A stretch of 64,000 nt of DNA, taken from Pseudomonas urmiensis. GTDB lineage: Bacteria > Pseudomonadota > Gammaproteobacteria > Pseudomonadales > Pseudomonadaceae. Shown here one piece after another: positions 42,004-51,309 of the stretch. How positions within the stretch are numbered: the stretch's first letter is position 1; the number at the start of each line of letters is the position of its first letter. The notes beneath the pieces were generated by a model. The model did no database searches. It was not told the DNA's origin and saw only the letters and a program-made list of their open reading frames with translations. The stretch is from assembly GCF_014268815.2 (NCBI RefSeq), contig NZ_JABWRE020000002.1:1-64000 (forward strand), in the 5' to 3' direction. The translations under genes were made by a program, and so were the position numbers.

Positions 42004-44358
42004 TCATTCGCTGACCTGGAACTCTACCCGCGCCGTCTCGCCGCTCTCGTCCAAGGCACTGAGTTCGATGCGCCCGGCCTGTTCGAAACGCAGCAGCATG
42101 CTGTCCTGCCCGCGGGTTTCACCCAGCGGCTGGCCATTGACGAACCACCAGCGCAGGCCAGCGCCACCTAACGCCGAAACATGCAGCTGCAAAGGCTCGC
42201 TGCTGGTCGCCGGGCGACGCAGGTTATCACCGGGGCGAACGCCGACGATCGACAGCGGTGGCGCGCTGGCCGGAACCTGCGGCGGGCAGGCTGGATCGAC
42301 TAGCGGCAGACGCGCTGCACGCCGCTCGACCCGGGCCAGCCAAGGTTCCAATGGGGCCGGCCAGAGGGCGATGTCCTGCGCCTTGGCACCGGCGCAGCTG
42401 GCATCGACACGCAAGCCTTGGTCATTGACCCAGACGGTTTCGCGCAGGCTCAAGCCCAACGGCTGGTCAGCCGCCTGCAAGGTCGGCGGGGTGGTGTTGT
42501 CGAGGGTCCAGGCAAAGCGTTGGCGCCGACAATTGGGGTCTTGCCGATTCATCGGCTGGCCCAACGGCCAGCAGATCGCGGCAACGCCAACCGACGCTGG
42601 CACCTGCTCGACAGGCGCACTGATGCCCCGCTGGCTGTCGCGATTGCTCAACAGGTCGTGCACTTGCAGCATCAACGGCGCCGCCGAGGCCAGGCCGAAC
42701 TGGCCAGGCACCGGAGTGCCATCGGGGCGGCCAATCCACACCCCGATCAAATAACGTGGTCCTACCCCCACCGCCCAGGCATCACGAAAGCCATAGCTGG
42801 TGCCGGTCTTCCAGGCCAGCTGCGGGCGCTGTACCAGTTCTGCGTGCGGGTCGCGGTCCGGGCGCGCCTGGCCGCTGAGAATACGCCGGATAATCCACGC
42901 CGCCCCAGGTGAGAGCAGCCGGCGTTCGAGCAACGGGTCCTGAGGTTGCAGCCGGATACGTGCACTGTTCCCGGCGCGGGCCAAGGCCGCATAGCCGCCG
43001 ACCAGATCTTCCAGACGGCTGCCAGCACCGCCCAGAATCAGCGACAGGTTCGGTTCGGCCAATGGCGGCAGTATCTGCGGCATGCCGCCCATGCGCAGTT
43101 GCGCAGCGAACCGCTTAGGGCCGTAGGCCTCCAGCAATTGCACCGCCGGCAAGTTGAGCGACAGGGCCAAGGCTGAGCTGGCCGAGACCGGCCCGCTGAA
43201 GCCCATGGAGAAGTTGCCCGGGCGGTAGTCGCCATAGCGGCGCGGTACGTCCTGCAACAGCGATTCGGAATGGATCAGGCCGTCATCCAAGGCCATGCCG
43301 TAAAGGAACGGCTTGAGCGTCGAGCCGGGCGAGCGCAGCGCGTGAACCATATCGACATGGCCGAAGCGGCGCTCGTCGGCGAGGTCGATCGAACCCAGGT
43401 AGGCGCGCACCGCCATGGTCTGCGAATCGACCACCAGGATCGCCGCCGAGGTGCGCTCGGGCAGCCGGGCGCGCCAGCCCAGCAGCAAATCTTCCAGACG
43501 CCGCTGCAACGAGGCATCGACGGTGGTGCGAATCAGCGGTGGGCTGTTGGCGCTATTGAGCCTTCGCGCCAGCAGCGGAGCCAGCGCCGGTTCCTGGCGC
43601 GGCGCCAGCAGCAAGGGCTCCTCGCGCGCCTCATCGACCTGTTGCGCGGGCCACACCTGATACTCGACCAAGCGCTGCAGGACTTTGTCGCGAGCCGCCT
43701 GGGCCCGTTGCGGATGGCGGTCTGGGCGTAAACGGCTGGGCGCCTGCGGCAATACGGCGAGCATGGCCGCCTCCGCTGGGGTGAGGTGTTTGGGGGATTT
43801 GCCCAGATACGCCCAACTGGCCGCCGCCACGCCTTGAAGAGTGCCGCCAAACGGTGCTCGATTGAGATACAGCTGGAGGATCTCGCGCTTGGACAGGTGC
43901 CACTCCAGCTGCAACGTTCGCCACAGCTGGCGCGACTTGCCCAGCAAGGTGCGCTCGTGCGGGTCGAGCAAACGCGCCACCTGCATCGACAAGGTGCTGC
44001 CCCCGGATACCACCCGGCCACCGCTGAGGTTAAGCCAGGCCGCGCGCACCAGCGCCAGCGGATTGACCCCAGGGTGGCGGTAGAACCAGCGGTCTTCGTA
44101 GGTCAGCAGCGCCTGCAAATACAGCGGCGACACCTCATCGGGGCTGATGGGATAACGCCAGACGCCATCGGCATCGGCAAAACGCCAAAGCGGCGTGCCA
44201 TCCTCGGCCAGGACCACCCGCGCCAGGTCATCGGCGGGCATTGGCAATGGCCAGATACGATCGGCCAACCACAGCAGGCCCATCGCCAGCAGGCAGCCCA
44301 CGACAATGCCGCGCAGTAGCCGTCCCGCACGGCTATGTGGGCGTACTAAGCTTGGCAT
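42004..44358 (-). CDS. pbpC: Penicillin-binding protein 1C
   Basis: A 784 aa class A PBP. The membrane anchor (about 15-33) is followed by a GT51 glycosyltransferase domain (about 50-225; YEDRWFYRHPGVNP holds the catalytic Glu, GGSTLSMQVARLL motif 2). The transpeptidase domain (about 285-560) has the serine in SPGSTLKP, a second motif in SASSALALSLN, and KTG in WKTGTSYGFRDA. A C-terminal BiPBP_C domain lies at about 690-780. Its partner gene, the alpha-2-macroglobulin, is next along, as in E. coli pbpC-yfhM. I prefer ATG 44358 over a TTG at 44388. Confidence 0.93.
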   Translation of the reverse strand: MPSLVRPHSRAGRLLRGIVVGCLLAMGLLWLADRIWPLPMPADDLARVVLAEDGTPLWRFADADGVWRYPISPDEVSPLYLQALLTYEDRWFYRHPGVNPLALVRAAWLNLSGGRVVSGGSTLSMQVARLLDPHERTLLGKSRQLWRTLQLEWHLSKREILQLYLNRAPFGGTLQGVAAASWAYLGKSPKHLTPAEAAMLAVLPQAPSRLRPDRHPQRAQAARDKVLQRLVEYQVWPAQQVDEAREEPLLLAPRQEPALAPLLARRLNSANSPPLIRTTVDASLQRRLEDLLLGWRARLPERTSAAILVVDSQTMAVRAYLGSIDLADERRFGHVDMVHALRSPGSTLKPFLYGMALDDGLIHSESLLQDVPRRYGDYRPGNFSMGFSGPVSASSALALSLNLPAVQLLEAYGPKRFAAQLRMGGMPQILPPLAEPNLSLILGGAGSRLEDLVGGYAALARAGNSARIRLQPQDPLLERRLLSPGAAWIIRRILSGQARPDRDPHAELVQRPQLAWKTGTSYGFRDAWAVGVGPRYLIGVWIGRPDGTPVPGQFGLASAAPLMLQVHDLLSNRDSQRGISAPVEQVPASVGVAAICWPLGQPMNRQDPNCRRQRFAWTLDNTTPPTLQAADQPLGLSLRETVWVNDQGLRVDASCAGAKAQDIALWPAPLEPWLARVERRAARLPLVDPACPPQVPASAPPLSIVGVRPGDNLRRPATSSEPLQLHVSALGGAGLRWWFVNGQPLGETRGQDSMLLRFEQAGRIELSALDESGETARVEFQVSE

Positions 44359-44417
44359 CGGGAACCGACCTGGCCAGGTGATGGCCAAAGCCTTGGATTG
44401 ATCATCAGGAAGCGATT

Positions 44418-44711
44418 ATGCATGTAGAAGGTTTTTTCGATTGGCTGGGCCAGGCATTGGGCGCGTTGATCCGCTTTATCGTCGACGCATTGAGCGGGCT
44501 GTTCAACCTGCTGGCCAATGCCGGCGGCAACTTTATCGATGGTCTGGCGCGCACCTTGGGCATGGACACCTCGTTGGTCAGCATCCTGGCCCTGATCGTC
44601 GGCCTGTTGCTGCTGTACTCGGCGATCCGCGCTTTCATGCGCGCTTCGATCATCCTTGGGATCATCTGGTTGGTGTTGGGGTTGTGGGTGCTGAGCTGGA
44701 TCATTCATTGA
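44418..44711 (+). CDS. Small membrane protein, unknown function
   Basis: A 97 aa protein with two or three hydrophobic helices: FFDWLGQALGALIRFIVDAL, a middle amphipathic part, and LALIVGLLLLYSAIRAFM with IILGIIWLVLGLWVLSWII. No motif is recognised. It is divergent from pbpC with only 59 bp between starts and convergent with the alpha-2-macroglobulin gene, from which a REP pair separates it. A link to PbpC is possible only from position. Confidence 0.75.
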   Translation: MHVEGFFDWLGQALGALIRFIVDALSGLFNLLANAGGNFIDGLARTLGMDTSLVSILALIVGLLLLYSAIRAFMRASIILGIIWLVLGLWVLSWIIH

Positions 44712-44723
44712 TCCAGGATCGGT

Positions 44724-44791
44724 CCTCATCGCGGGCAAGCCCGCTCCTACATGGGCCTGCCCTGTAGGAGCGGGCTTGCCCCGCGATGAGG
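44724..44791. repeat. Inverted pair of REP units between convergent genes
   Basis: One unit (44724-44751, starting CCTCATCGCGGGCAAGC) and its inverted copy (44763-44791, TGTAGGAGCGGGCTTGC onward) can fold into a stem of about 28 pairs with one bulge. It lies between the 3' ends of the small membrane protein gene and the alpha-2-macroglobulin gene and would serve as a bidirectional stop. Confidence 0.85.
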
Positions 44792-44801
44792 CCAGCCGCC
44801 C

Positions 44802-47800
44802 CTAGCGCGCCTTGACCACCAACTCACCCTGGCTTTCGCCCACCGCCTGTACGTTCGGCCGGTACATCGACTCGACCTGCGGTGGCGGCACCCGATAGGT
44901 GCCCGGGGTGACCGCACGCGCCAGGTACAACAGGTGCGTGGTGCCGTAGCTATCGAGCTTGAGCGCCGCTACGTAGCGGTCATCACGGTATTCCTGATGA
45001 ACCACGTTGGCGTTCTGCATCGACTCGCGCCACTGCTTCACCGCGCTGCTGGCGTTTTCCAGGCTGGCCGCGCTCTGGGCCAGGTTCTGGTTCTCAAGCT
45101 CCAACCCCGCAGGCAGCAGGTCGACGACCAGCGCGTCCGGCACCTGGCTGTGCGCCTTGAGCGCCAGATGCACCAGGACCAGATCACCACTGCGCAGATT
45201 ACGCAGATCAAGGTACTGGCCGTTCATGCCCAGGTACTCGCGACGAATCTCCATGCCATTGCCACTTGGCGCAGGCGCCTGGCGCGGATAACCGGACAGG
45301 GTCAGTTGCTGGTAGAGGGTCTCGCTGCCTTGGTTCTGCACCGTCAATGGCGATGCCAGCAGAGGGCCTTCGAGCTTCATGCCAGATTCCGCGTTATCCA
45401 GCTCACGAATCTCACCGGCACTGTCCAGACGCGCCTGCCATTTGCCTTCGGGTTTACCCAGCAGACCACGGCCAGCCAGGTACAGCGCGTTGCGCTCTTG
45501 GGTCGACAGCCAGCGATTGGCCGCCAACTCATCGGACAAGGCGAACAGACGTTGGTCGACCTGGTTACTGGCCAGGTTGTTCTCCTGCAGCAACGCCAGG
45601 ATCAGCGCCTGATCGCGCACCGCGCTGCCATAGTCGGCCATCCAGCCGTCGCTGCGACCAATGCCCAGGCCGGCCTGCAAGGCCTGCTGCGAACGCGGCT
45701 TGTCGCCCATCTTGTCCAGCGCCACCGCCAGTTGCACCAAGGGCAGGCCGGAGCGGGCGTCACTGCGGCGCTCGAACAGGCTGCGCAAGGCACCCAGTGG
45801 CGCCTGCTGACTGCGGGCCAGCACCAGCGCAGCGTAGGCCTGCACCGCGAAGCGGGTGTGCTCGGAATTCTGGCTGTAGTTCACTTCGATCAAGTTGCGC
45901 TCTTGCAGATAACGCAGCAGGCGCTCGTTGGCTTTCTTCAAAGCTTCGGCCGGCACGCCATAACCTTGCTCGCGAGCGCGCAGCAGGAAGTCGGTGACAT
46001 AGGCGGTCAGCCAGTACTCTTCCTCGCTGTCCGAACTCCACAGGCCGAAGCTGCCGTTGTAGCGCTGCATGCCCAAAAGGTGCTCGATACCCATCTCGAT
46101 CTTGCGTTTGCGCACATCGGCCGGCTCGCCCTTGATGCCCAGGCGCTTGAGGCTTTCGGCGTCGGCGTAGAGCGACGGATACAGGCCGCTGGTGGTCTGT
46201 TCCAGGCAGCCATAGGGATACGCCTCAAGCGCACGGATCTGCTCGGCGAGGTTCAGTGGCGGGCGGCTCGACAGGGCGAGGCTGGCTTCCAGGCCCGCTG
46301 GTTCGAACTCGGCCAGATCACTCTCCGGCAAGCTCCAGGGTTGATCCTTGAGTGCCACCCGGTAGTGCTTGAGCATCGCCGGGTAGGCCGGGCGAATGCC
46401 CAAGGTCCATTCACGCTCGAAGGCCATGGCAGGCTCGCCTGGCAGTTGCAAGCCGTTGACCTGCACATGGACCTTGCCCTGGCCAAGGCCACCCTGGGCT
46501 TGAACCGGAATCATCAAGGTGCTGCGCTGGCCTTCGGCCAAGGTGATGTTTTGCTGATTGGCGGCAACCAGGCCAAGCTGACCTTCGGTGCTCAGTTGCA
46601 CAGTCAGTTGCTGGGCGCGACCGGACAGGTTGGCCAAATCCAGCGCCAGGTTGGTGCGGTCGCCGCCGGCCAGGAAGCGTGGCGCCGACAACTCGGCGAT
46701 CAGCGGCGCGGCGACCACCGTCTTGCCTTCGGCCATGCCGAAGTGCTCGTCGCTCCAGGCCTGGGCCATCAGCCGCAGCTCACCGTTGAAATCGGGGATG
46801 TCCACAGTGGCCTCGCCTTCACCCTTGTCGTTCAGGGTCACTGGCAGGCTCTGCTGAGCGACGATGGTCACTGTGGTATTGGGGCGCTTGCCGCCCTTGG
46901 CCATGCCCGCATCGCCACCGAACGCCAAACTCGCCAGACGGCCTTGGCCAGCTTCGATCAACTGGCCGTAGATGTCCAATTGGTCAGCACCATAGGCCTT
47001 GCGGCCGAACAGGCTGGCGAACGGGTCTGGGGTCTTGAAGTCGGTGATATTGAGGATGCCGACATCCACCGCAGACAGCAGCACATGCACCTGCTTGGGA
47101 ACGCTGCCATCGGCATTGACGGCTTTGAACTTGACCGTCAGCGGCTGCTTGGGACGCATTTTCTCCGGCGCTTGCAAGGTCACCGCCAGCTTGCGCTCGG
47201 CGCGATCGAGCGGCAGGTGCAGTACGCCAACCGCGCGCTTGGGCGTGGCATTGGCCTTGCGCTCACCGGGGCGGATCACCAGGGCGCTGATATACAGGTC
47301 GTGGCGCGCCCACTTGCTATCGAGCTTGACGTCGAAGGTCTTGCCCTCGGCAGGCACATCGATCTCTTGCCACCACAGCGGACCGTCGCTGGATTCGACC
47401 ATCAGGTAACCACTGCCGGCGGCCGGTGGGGTGACGGTGACCTGGGCAGTGGCGCCATCGGCGTAGGACTTCTTGTCCAGCGCCAGCTTGACCTGGTCGG
47501 GACGTACCGCGCCGCCTTCGGCGTTGTCCTGGGCACGGTAGCCAGCCCAGAAGCGTGCGCTGGACACCAGGCCAGTCTGCGGATCTTCCACCTCGACCCG
47601 GTATGGGCCCCACTCGACCAGGAAGTTGAGCTTGGCCGTGGAGCCGGCCTTGACGCTGACAGTCTCCTCGCTCTGGGTCAGGAACTTCTCGTTGTAGTTG
47701 TAGCTCCAGCCGTCGCTGTCCGAGTAGTTCCAGTAGTAGTCACGACGCTCGCGGATCAGGCGCACCTTGAGGTTATCGACTGCGAGCTTTTTACCATTGC

Positions 47801-49703
47801 GGTCGGCCACCAGCACTTCGAATTCGACTGGGCCGTCGCTGTCGGTTTCTTCCCCCTCGAACAGCCCGCGCAGGCCCGGCAGGCGCTCGGCCGGCCAGAT
47901 CGGTTGTTCGAGGCGGCGGGTAATCGGCCGACCACCCGACTCTTGCAGGCTGGCCTGCACAGTCAGTTGCAGGGGCGAACGAGCCTCGGCCCAGCGGCTC
48001 TCGATGTCCACTGTTGCCTTGCCGGCCTGGTCGAGGGTGACTTCGTCCAGTTCCAGATCCTGATTGAGCTCGGTCTCGGTGACCGAACCGAACTGATAAC
48101 CCGGCAACGCCGGCACTGCCTCACGCAGCGGCCGCACATAGGCCTGGCCGCTCAGGCGGTTGCCGGCAGCAGGCGCGCCATAGAGGTAGCGGCCGTTGAC
48201 CTGGATGTGTGCGGTTTGCTCAGGGCTCAGCGGCGTGCTACTGCCCTTGAGCTCAAGCGCCAGACGCTCGGGCAAAAAATCCTCGACGAGGAACTCATAC
48301 ACTTGCTTGCGACCACCGCCCACGTCCAGCAGCAGTTGCCAGCGACCGGTAGGCGCCTCAGTGGCCAATTGCAGCTGATATTGATAAAGGCCATTGGCAT
48401 CGGCCTCCCAGACGAATTTGCGGCTGACCTGCTCATCCGGTCGGCGCACTTCCACGCTCACCGGCTGGACCTTGATGGGCTTGCCGTCCTGATCGCGCAA
48501 CAGGCCATTGAGCAACACGGTTTCACCCGGACGATACAAGTCGCGCGGGCCAAAGATGAAGAACTGCAGCGGGTTGGCTTGAGGGCCGGTGATATCGAAT
48601 TCAGCCAGGTCCAGGGCAGCGGTGTTCAGACGCAGCAAGGTGGTGTGGACACCTTGGGTGGCGATCAGGGTGTCGGCCTTGGCCGTGATCGGCAGTTGCG
48701 CATGGCCGTCGCTGTCGGTCTTGGCCTGGGCCAGCAGCTTGCCCTTGTCATCGTGCAGTTCGAGGTTGACCGCGTTGAGCGCCTTGCCGCCTTCCAGGGC
48801 CTGGGCGAATACGTCCAGACGGTCGCGGTAACGGTGCGCGGAGACGCCAATGTCACTGAGGGTGAACAGGGTCGCCGGCTGCGAGTAGTCGTAGGTGCCG
48901 GAGGCACGCATCACGGCCAGGTACACGCCTGGGTCTTGCAGTGGCTTGATCCCGGCGATGGGCAGCAACACGGTTTCGCGGGTGTTGCGCGCAGGGTTGA
49001 GGTCGAAGCGGCCGCTGTACACCAGCTCGGCCATCTGCAACGTTTCCTTGGACTGGTAGTAGTACAAGCTGCTGTTACGGCCCCAGTTGACCAGGAAGGT
49101 CGAGAGCATTTCCGGCTTGATACGGAAGAACTCGACATCGACCTTGTCGACGTTCAAGGCGATCACCGGCAGGCCTTCGGCCAGGCGAGTGGGCAGCAAC
49201 GAGCCACGGCTGGCGAAGCCGATGGTCGGCTGCATGTCGCGGGTTTCCAGGCGGCTGACCGATTCACTGGCCAGCGCGTTGCCATTGACTGCCAGCAGGC
49301 CCTTGTCGACGGTCAGGACCAGCTTGCGCTGCGGCTCAAGGTGGCGCAGGCGCAGCTCCATTTGGTTGTCCGAGAGCTCCCAGGCGCCATCGACCTTGCC
49401 TTTGACGGTATCGACCAGGTGCACCTTGGCGGCGAAGTCCTGGCTGGCATCCAGCGGAGCGGAAAAGCTGATCGACAACGCACTGGCACCGTCGACCTGG
49501 GTTTCCGAGACATCCAGTACAGTCAGCTCGCGACCGGCATAGCGTTTTGCGAGAACGGCGGGGTCTTCGCGCTTGGCCGGTTTAGCTTCGGCAGGCGCAG
49601 TGGCCGCCGGTTTTTCCGCGGGTGCAGGGGTGTCCTTGGAGGAGGAATCACAGGCACTGAGCAGGGCCAGCGCGCAGGCCAGCAACAATCCTTTGTTGAG
49701 CAT
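44802..49703 (-). CDS. Bacterial alpha-2-macroglobulin lipoprotein (YfhM-like)
   Basis: A 1633 aa periplasmic lipoprotein with lipobox LLSAC and a Pro/Ala-rich linker. MG-type domains follow. The thioester motif GCLEQTTSG is at about Cys1166, and after it comes a helical TED region (RYNGSFGLWSSDSEEEYWL). These proteins trap attacking proteases when the bait region is cut. The MG7-like block NTTVTIVAQQSLPV and the bait-region neighbourhood are present. The gene lies beside pbpC (the REP pair and the small gene lie between), a known functional pairing. ATG 49703 is used; an open frame reaches 49745. Confidence 0.93.
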   Translation of the reverse strand: MLNKGLLLACALALLSACDSSSKDTPAPAEKPAATAPAEAKPAKREDPAVLAKRYAGRELTVLDVSETQVDGASALSISFSAPLDASQDFAAKVHLVDTVKGKVDGAWELSDNQMELRLRHLEPQRKLVLTVDKGLLAVNGNALASESVSRLETRDMQPTIGFASRGSLLPTRLAEGLPVIALNVDKVDVEFFRIKPEMLSTFLVNWGRNSSLYYYQSKETLQMAELVYSGRFDLNPARNTRETVLLPIAGIKPLQDPGVYLAVMRASGTYDYSQPATLFTLSDIGVSAHRYRDRLDVFAQALEGGKALNAVNLELHDDKGKLLAQAKTDSDGHAQLPITAKADTLIATQGVHTTLLRLNTAALDLAEFDITGPQANPLQFFIFGPRDLYRPGETVLLNGLLRDQDGKPIKVQPVSVEVRRPDEQVSRKFVWEADANGLYQYQLQLATEAPTGRWQLLLDVGGGRKQVYEFLVEDFLPERLALELKGSSTPLSPEQTAHIQVNGRYLYGAPAAGNRLSGQAYVRPLREAVPALPGYQFGSVTETELNQDLELDEVTLDQAGKATVDIESRWAEARSPLQLTVQASLQESGGRPITRRLEQPIWPAERLPGLRGLFEGEETDSDGPVEFEVLVADRNGKKLAVDNLKVRLIRERRDYYWNYSDSDGWSYNYNEKFLTQSEETVSVKAGSTAKLNFLVEWGPYRVEVEDPQTGLVSSARFWAGYRAQDNAEGGAVRPDQVKLALDKKSYADGATAQVTVTPPAAGSGYLMVESSDGPLWWQEIDVPAEGKTFDVKLDSKWARHDLYISALVIRPGERKANATPKRAVGVLHLPLDRAERKLAVTLQAPEKMRPKQPLTVKFKAVNADGSVPKQVHVLLSAVDVGILNITDFKTPDPFASLFGRKAYGADQLDIYGQLIEAGQGRLASLAFGGDAGMAKGGKRPNTTVTIVAQQSLPVTLNDKGEGEATVDIPDFNGELRLMAQAWSDEHFGMAEGKTVVAAPLIAELSAPRFLAGGDRTNLALDLANLSGRAQQLTVQLSTEGQLGLVAANQQNITLAEGQRSTLMIPVQAQGGLGQGKVHVQVNGLQLPGEPAMAFEREWTLGIRPAYPAMLKHYRVALKDQPWSLPESDLAEFEPAGLEASLALSSRPPLNLAEQIRALEAYPYGCLEQTTSGLYPSLYADAESLKRLGIKGEPADVRKRKIEMGIEHLLGMQRYNGSFGLWSSDSEEEYWLTAYVTDFLLRAREQGYGVPAEALKKANERLLRYLQERNLIEVNYSQNSEHTRFAVQAYAALVLARSQQAPLGALRSLFERRSDARSGLPLVQLAVALDKMGDKPRSQQALQAGLGIGRSDGWMADYGSAVRDQALILALLQENNLASNQVDQRLFALSDELAANRWLSTQERNALYLAGRGLLGKPEGKWQARLDSAGEIRELDNAESGMKLEGPLLASPLTVQNQGSETLYQQLTLSGYPRQAPAPSGNGMEIRREYLGMNGQYLDLRNLRSGDLVLVHLALKAHSQVPDALVVDLLPAGLELENQNLAQSAASLENASSAVKQWRESMQNANVVHQEYRDDRYVAALKLDSYGTTHLLYLARAVTPGTYRVPPPQVESMYRPNVQAVGESQGELVVKAR

Positions 49704-49897
49704 GAGAGAGGGGACTCTTCGGCAGCGTGTTCGTAAGGGCACCAACTATAGCGCAACCGCGAGCGCCGCACCCGGTATGGAGCGGCAAGTGAGACCGCGT
49801 TCGCGCAGTTTGCTTGCCTGGCCGCTACAATGCCGTCGGGCAAATCCACCCCTTACCCGAAACAGTCTTACAGGCAGTTCCACTTCCAGGACTTCGC

Positions 49898-51235
49898 ATG
49901 TTTTCTCTTATCGCCGACTGGCGTGATCGCCCGAGCCACCGCAAGGTCTGGGGCCTGGCCGCGCCGATGATCCTGTCCAACATTTCGGTGCCCCTGGTCG
50001 CGCTAGTCGACAGCACCGTCATCGGCCATCTGCCGCATGCTCACCAGCTCGGCGCGGTGGCGGTGGGCGCCACCCTGTTCACCTTCATGGTCGGGCTGAT
50101 GGGCTTCCTGCGCATGGGCTCAACGGGCTTCGCTGCCCAGGCTGCAGGGCGCGCCGACGGTGCAGCGTTGCGCCAGGTGCTGGTGCAAGGGCTGCTGCTG
50201 GCGCTGGGCTTCGCCATCGTCATCGGCCTGCTTGCCTTGCCCTTCAGCCAATTGGCGTTGCACGCCATGCAGCCGAGCGCGGCGCTGCATCAATCCACCG
50301 AAGATTTTTTCCACACGCGCTTGCTGGGTTTGCCGGCAGCCTTGGCCAGCTACGCCCTGGTCGGCTGGTTCCTCGGTACGCAGAACGCCCGCGCGCCGCT
50401 GGCCATCCTGCTCACTACCAACGTGCTGAACATTGCCCTGAACCTGTGGTTCGTCCTTGGCCTGGACTGGGGCGTGGTCGGTTCGGCGCGGGCCTCGGTG
50501 ATCGCTGAGTGGAGTGCTGCGCTGCTGGGCCTGGCCCTCACCCGCCCGGCGTTGCGCGCCTACCCTGGGCAGATCGCCTGGGCGGCGTTGAAGCGTTGGC
50601 AGGCCTGGCGGCCGTTGCTGGCGGTCAACCGCGATATCTTTTTGCGCAGCCTGGCCTTGCAGCTGGTGTTCCTGCTGCTGACGGTACAAGGCGCGCGCTT
50701 GGGCGAGGCGACAGTGGCGGCCAATGCCTTGCTGCTCAATGGCCTGATGCTGACGGCTTATGCCCTGGATGGCCTGGCCCATGCGGTCGAGGCGTTATGC
50801 GGCCACGCCATCGGCGCGCGTGATCGCCAGACCCTGCGCCGCTCGCTGGTGGTGGCGGGCGGCTGGTCGTTGATCGTGAGTATCGGCTTTGCGCTGTTGT
50901 TCCTGCTTGGCGGGCATCTGTTCATCGACTTGCAGACAGATATCCAGAGCGTACGTGCGGCGGCGTATCCGTTCTTGCCCTATCTGGCGTTGCTGCCGCT
51001 GGTGGCGGTGTGGAGTTATTTGCTCGATGGCTTGTTCATTGGCGCGACCAGGGCGCAGGAAATGCGCAATGCGATGCTGCTCAGCGTGGTGCTGGCTTGC
51101 CCGTTGGCGTGGATGGCGAGTGGGTTCGGCAACCATGGATTGTGGTTGGCGTTTCTCGGCTTCATGGGGTTGCGGGCGGTGACGCTGGGGTGGTTGGGGT
51201 GGCGGTTGGAGCGGCAGGGACAGTGGGTGCCCTGA
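49898..51235 (+). CDS. MATE-family efflux transporter (DinF-like)
   Basis: A 445 aa transporter with 12 predicted helices in two halves. The first half contains MILSNISVPLVALVDSTVIG, the MATE start block. The next TM region reads VGATLFTFMVGLMGFLRMGS, and the DinF group marker GLDWGVVGSARASV is present. The protein is a Na+ or H+ coupled exporter with an unknown drug or metabolite substrate. It is divergent from the alpha-2-macroglobulin (194 bp between starts) and convergent with speA. The upstream ORF extension to 49814 is not supported; CCAGG is the only ribosome site. Confidence 0.88.
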   Translation: MFSLIADWRDRPSHRKVWGLAAPMILSNISVPLVALVDSTVIGHLPHAHQLGAVAVGATLFTFMVGLMGFLRMGSTGFAAQAAGRADGAALRQVLVQGLLLALGFAIVIGLLALPFSQLALHAMQPSAALHQSTEDFFHTRLLGLPAALASYALVGWFLGTQNARAPLAILLTTNVLNIALNLWFVLGLDWGVVGSARASVIAEWSAALLGLALTRPALRAYPGQIAWAALKRWQAWRPLLAVNRDIFLRSLALQLVFLLLTVQGARLGEATVAANALLLNGLMLTAYALDGLAHAVEALCGHAIGARDRQTLRRSLVVAGGWSLIVSIGFALLFLLGGHLFIDLQTDIQSVRAAAYPFLPYLALLPLVAVWSYLLDGLFIGATRAQEMRNAMLLSVVLACPLAWMASGFGNHGLWLAFLGFMGLRAVTLGWLGWRLERQGQWVP

Positions 51236-51252
51236 GTGCAGTGATGTTCTCA

Positions 51253-51285
51253 AGATCTTGGGGCCGCCTTGCGGCCCCAAGATCT
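51253..51285. terminator. 15 bp perfect hairpin between MATE gene and speA
   Basis: AGATCTTGGGGCCGC (51253-51267) and GCGGCCCCAAGATCT (51271-51285) are perfect inverted repeats around CTT. It lies 18 bp after the MATE stop codon and 25 bp after the speA stop codon, so it can serve both strands. No T run flanks it. The core matches the 15388 and 31023 hairpins. Confidence 0.75.
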
Positions 51286-51309
51286 GGATTACACCCAAGC
51301 CTTTGAAGC

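Noticed and set aside
44934..49736. A 1600-codon open frame antisense to the alpha-2-macroglobulin gene
   Set aside because: It mirrors the opposite gene, has no domain pattern or ribosome site, and is expected in GC-rich DNA with strong codon bias.
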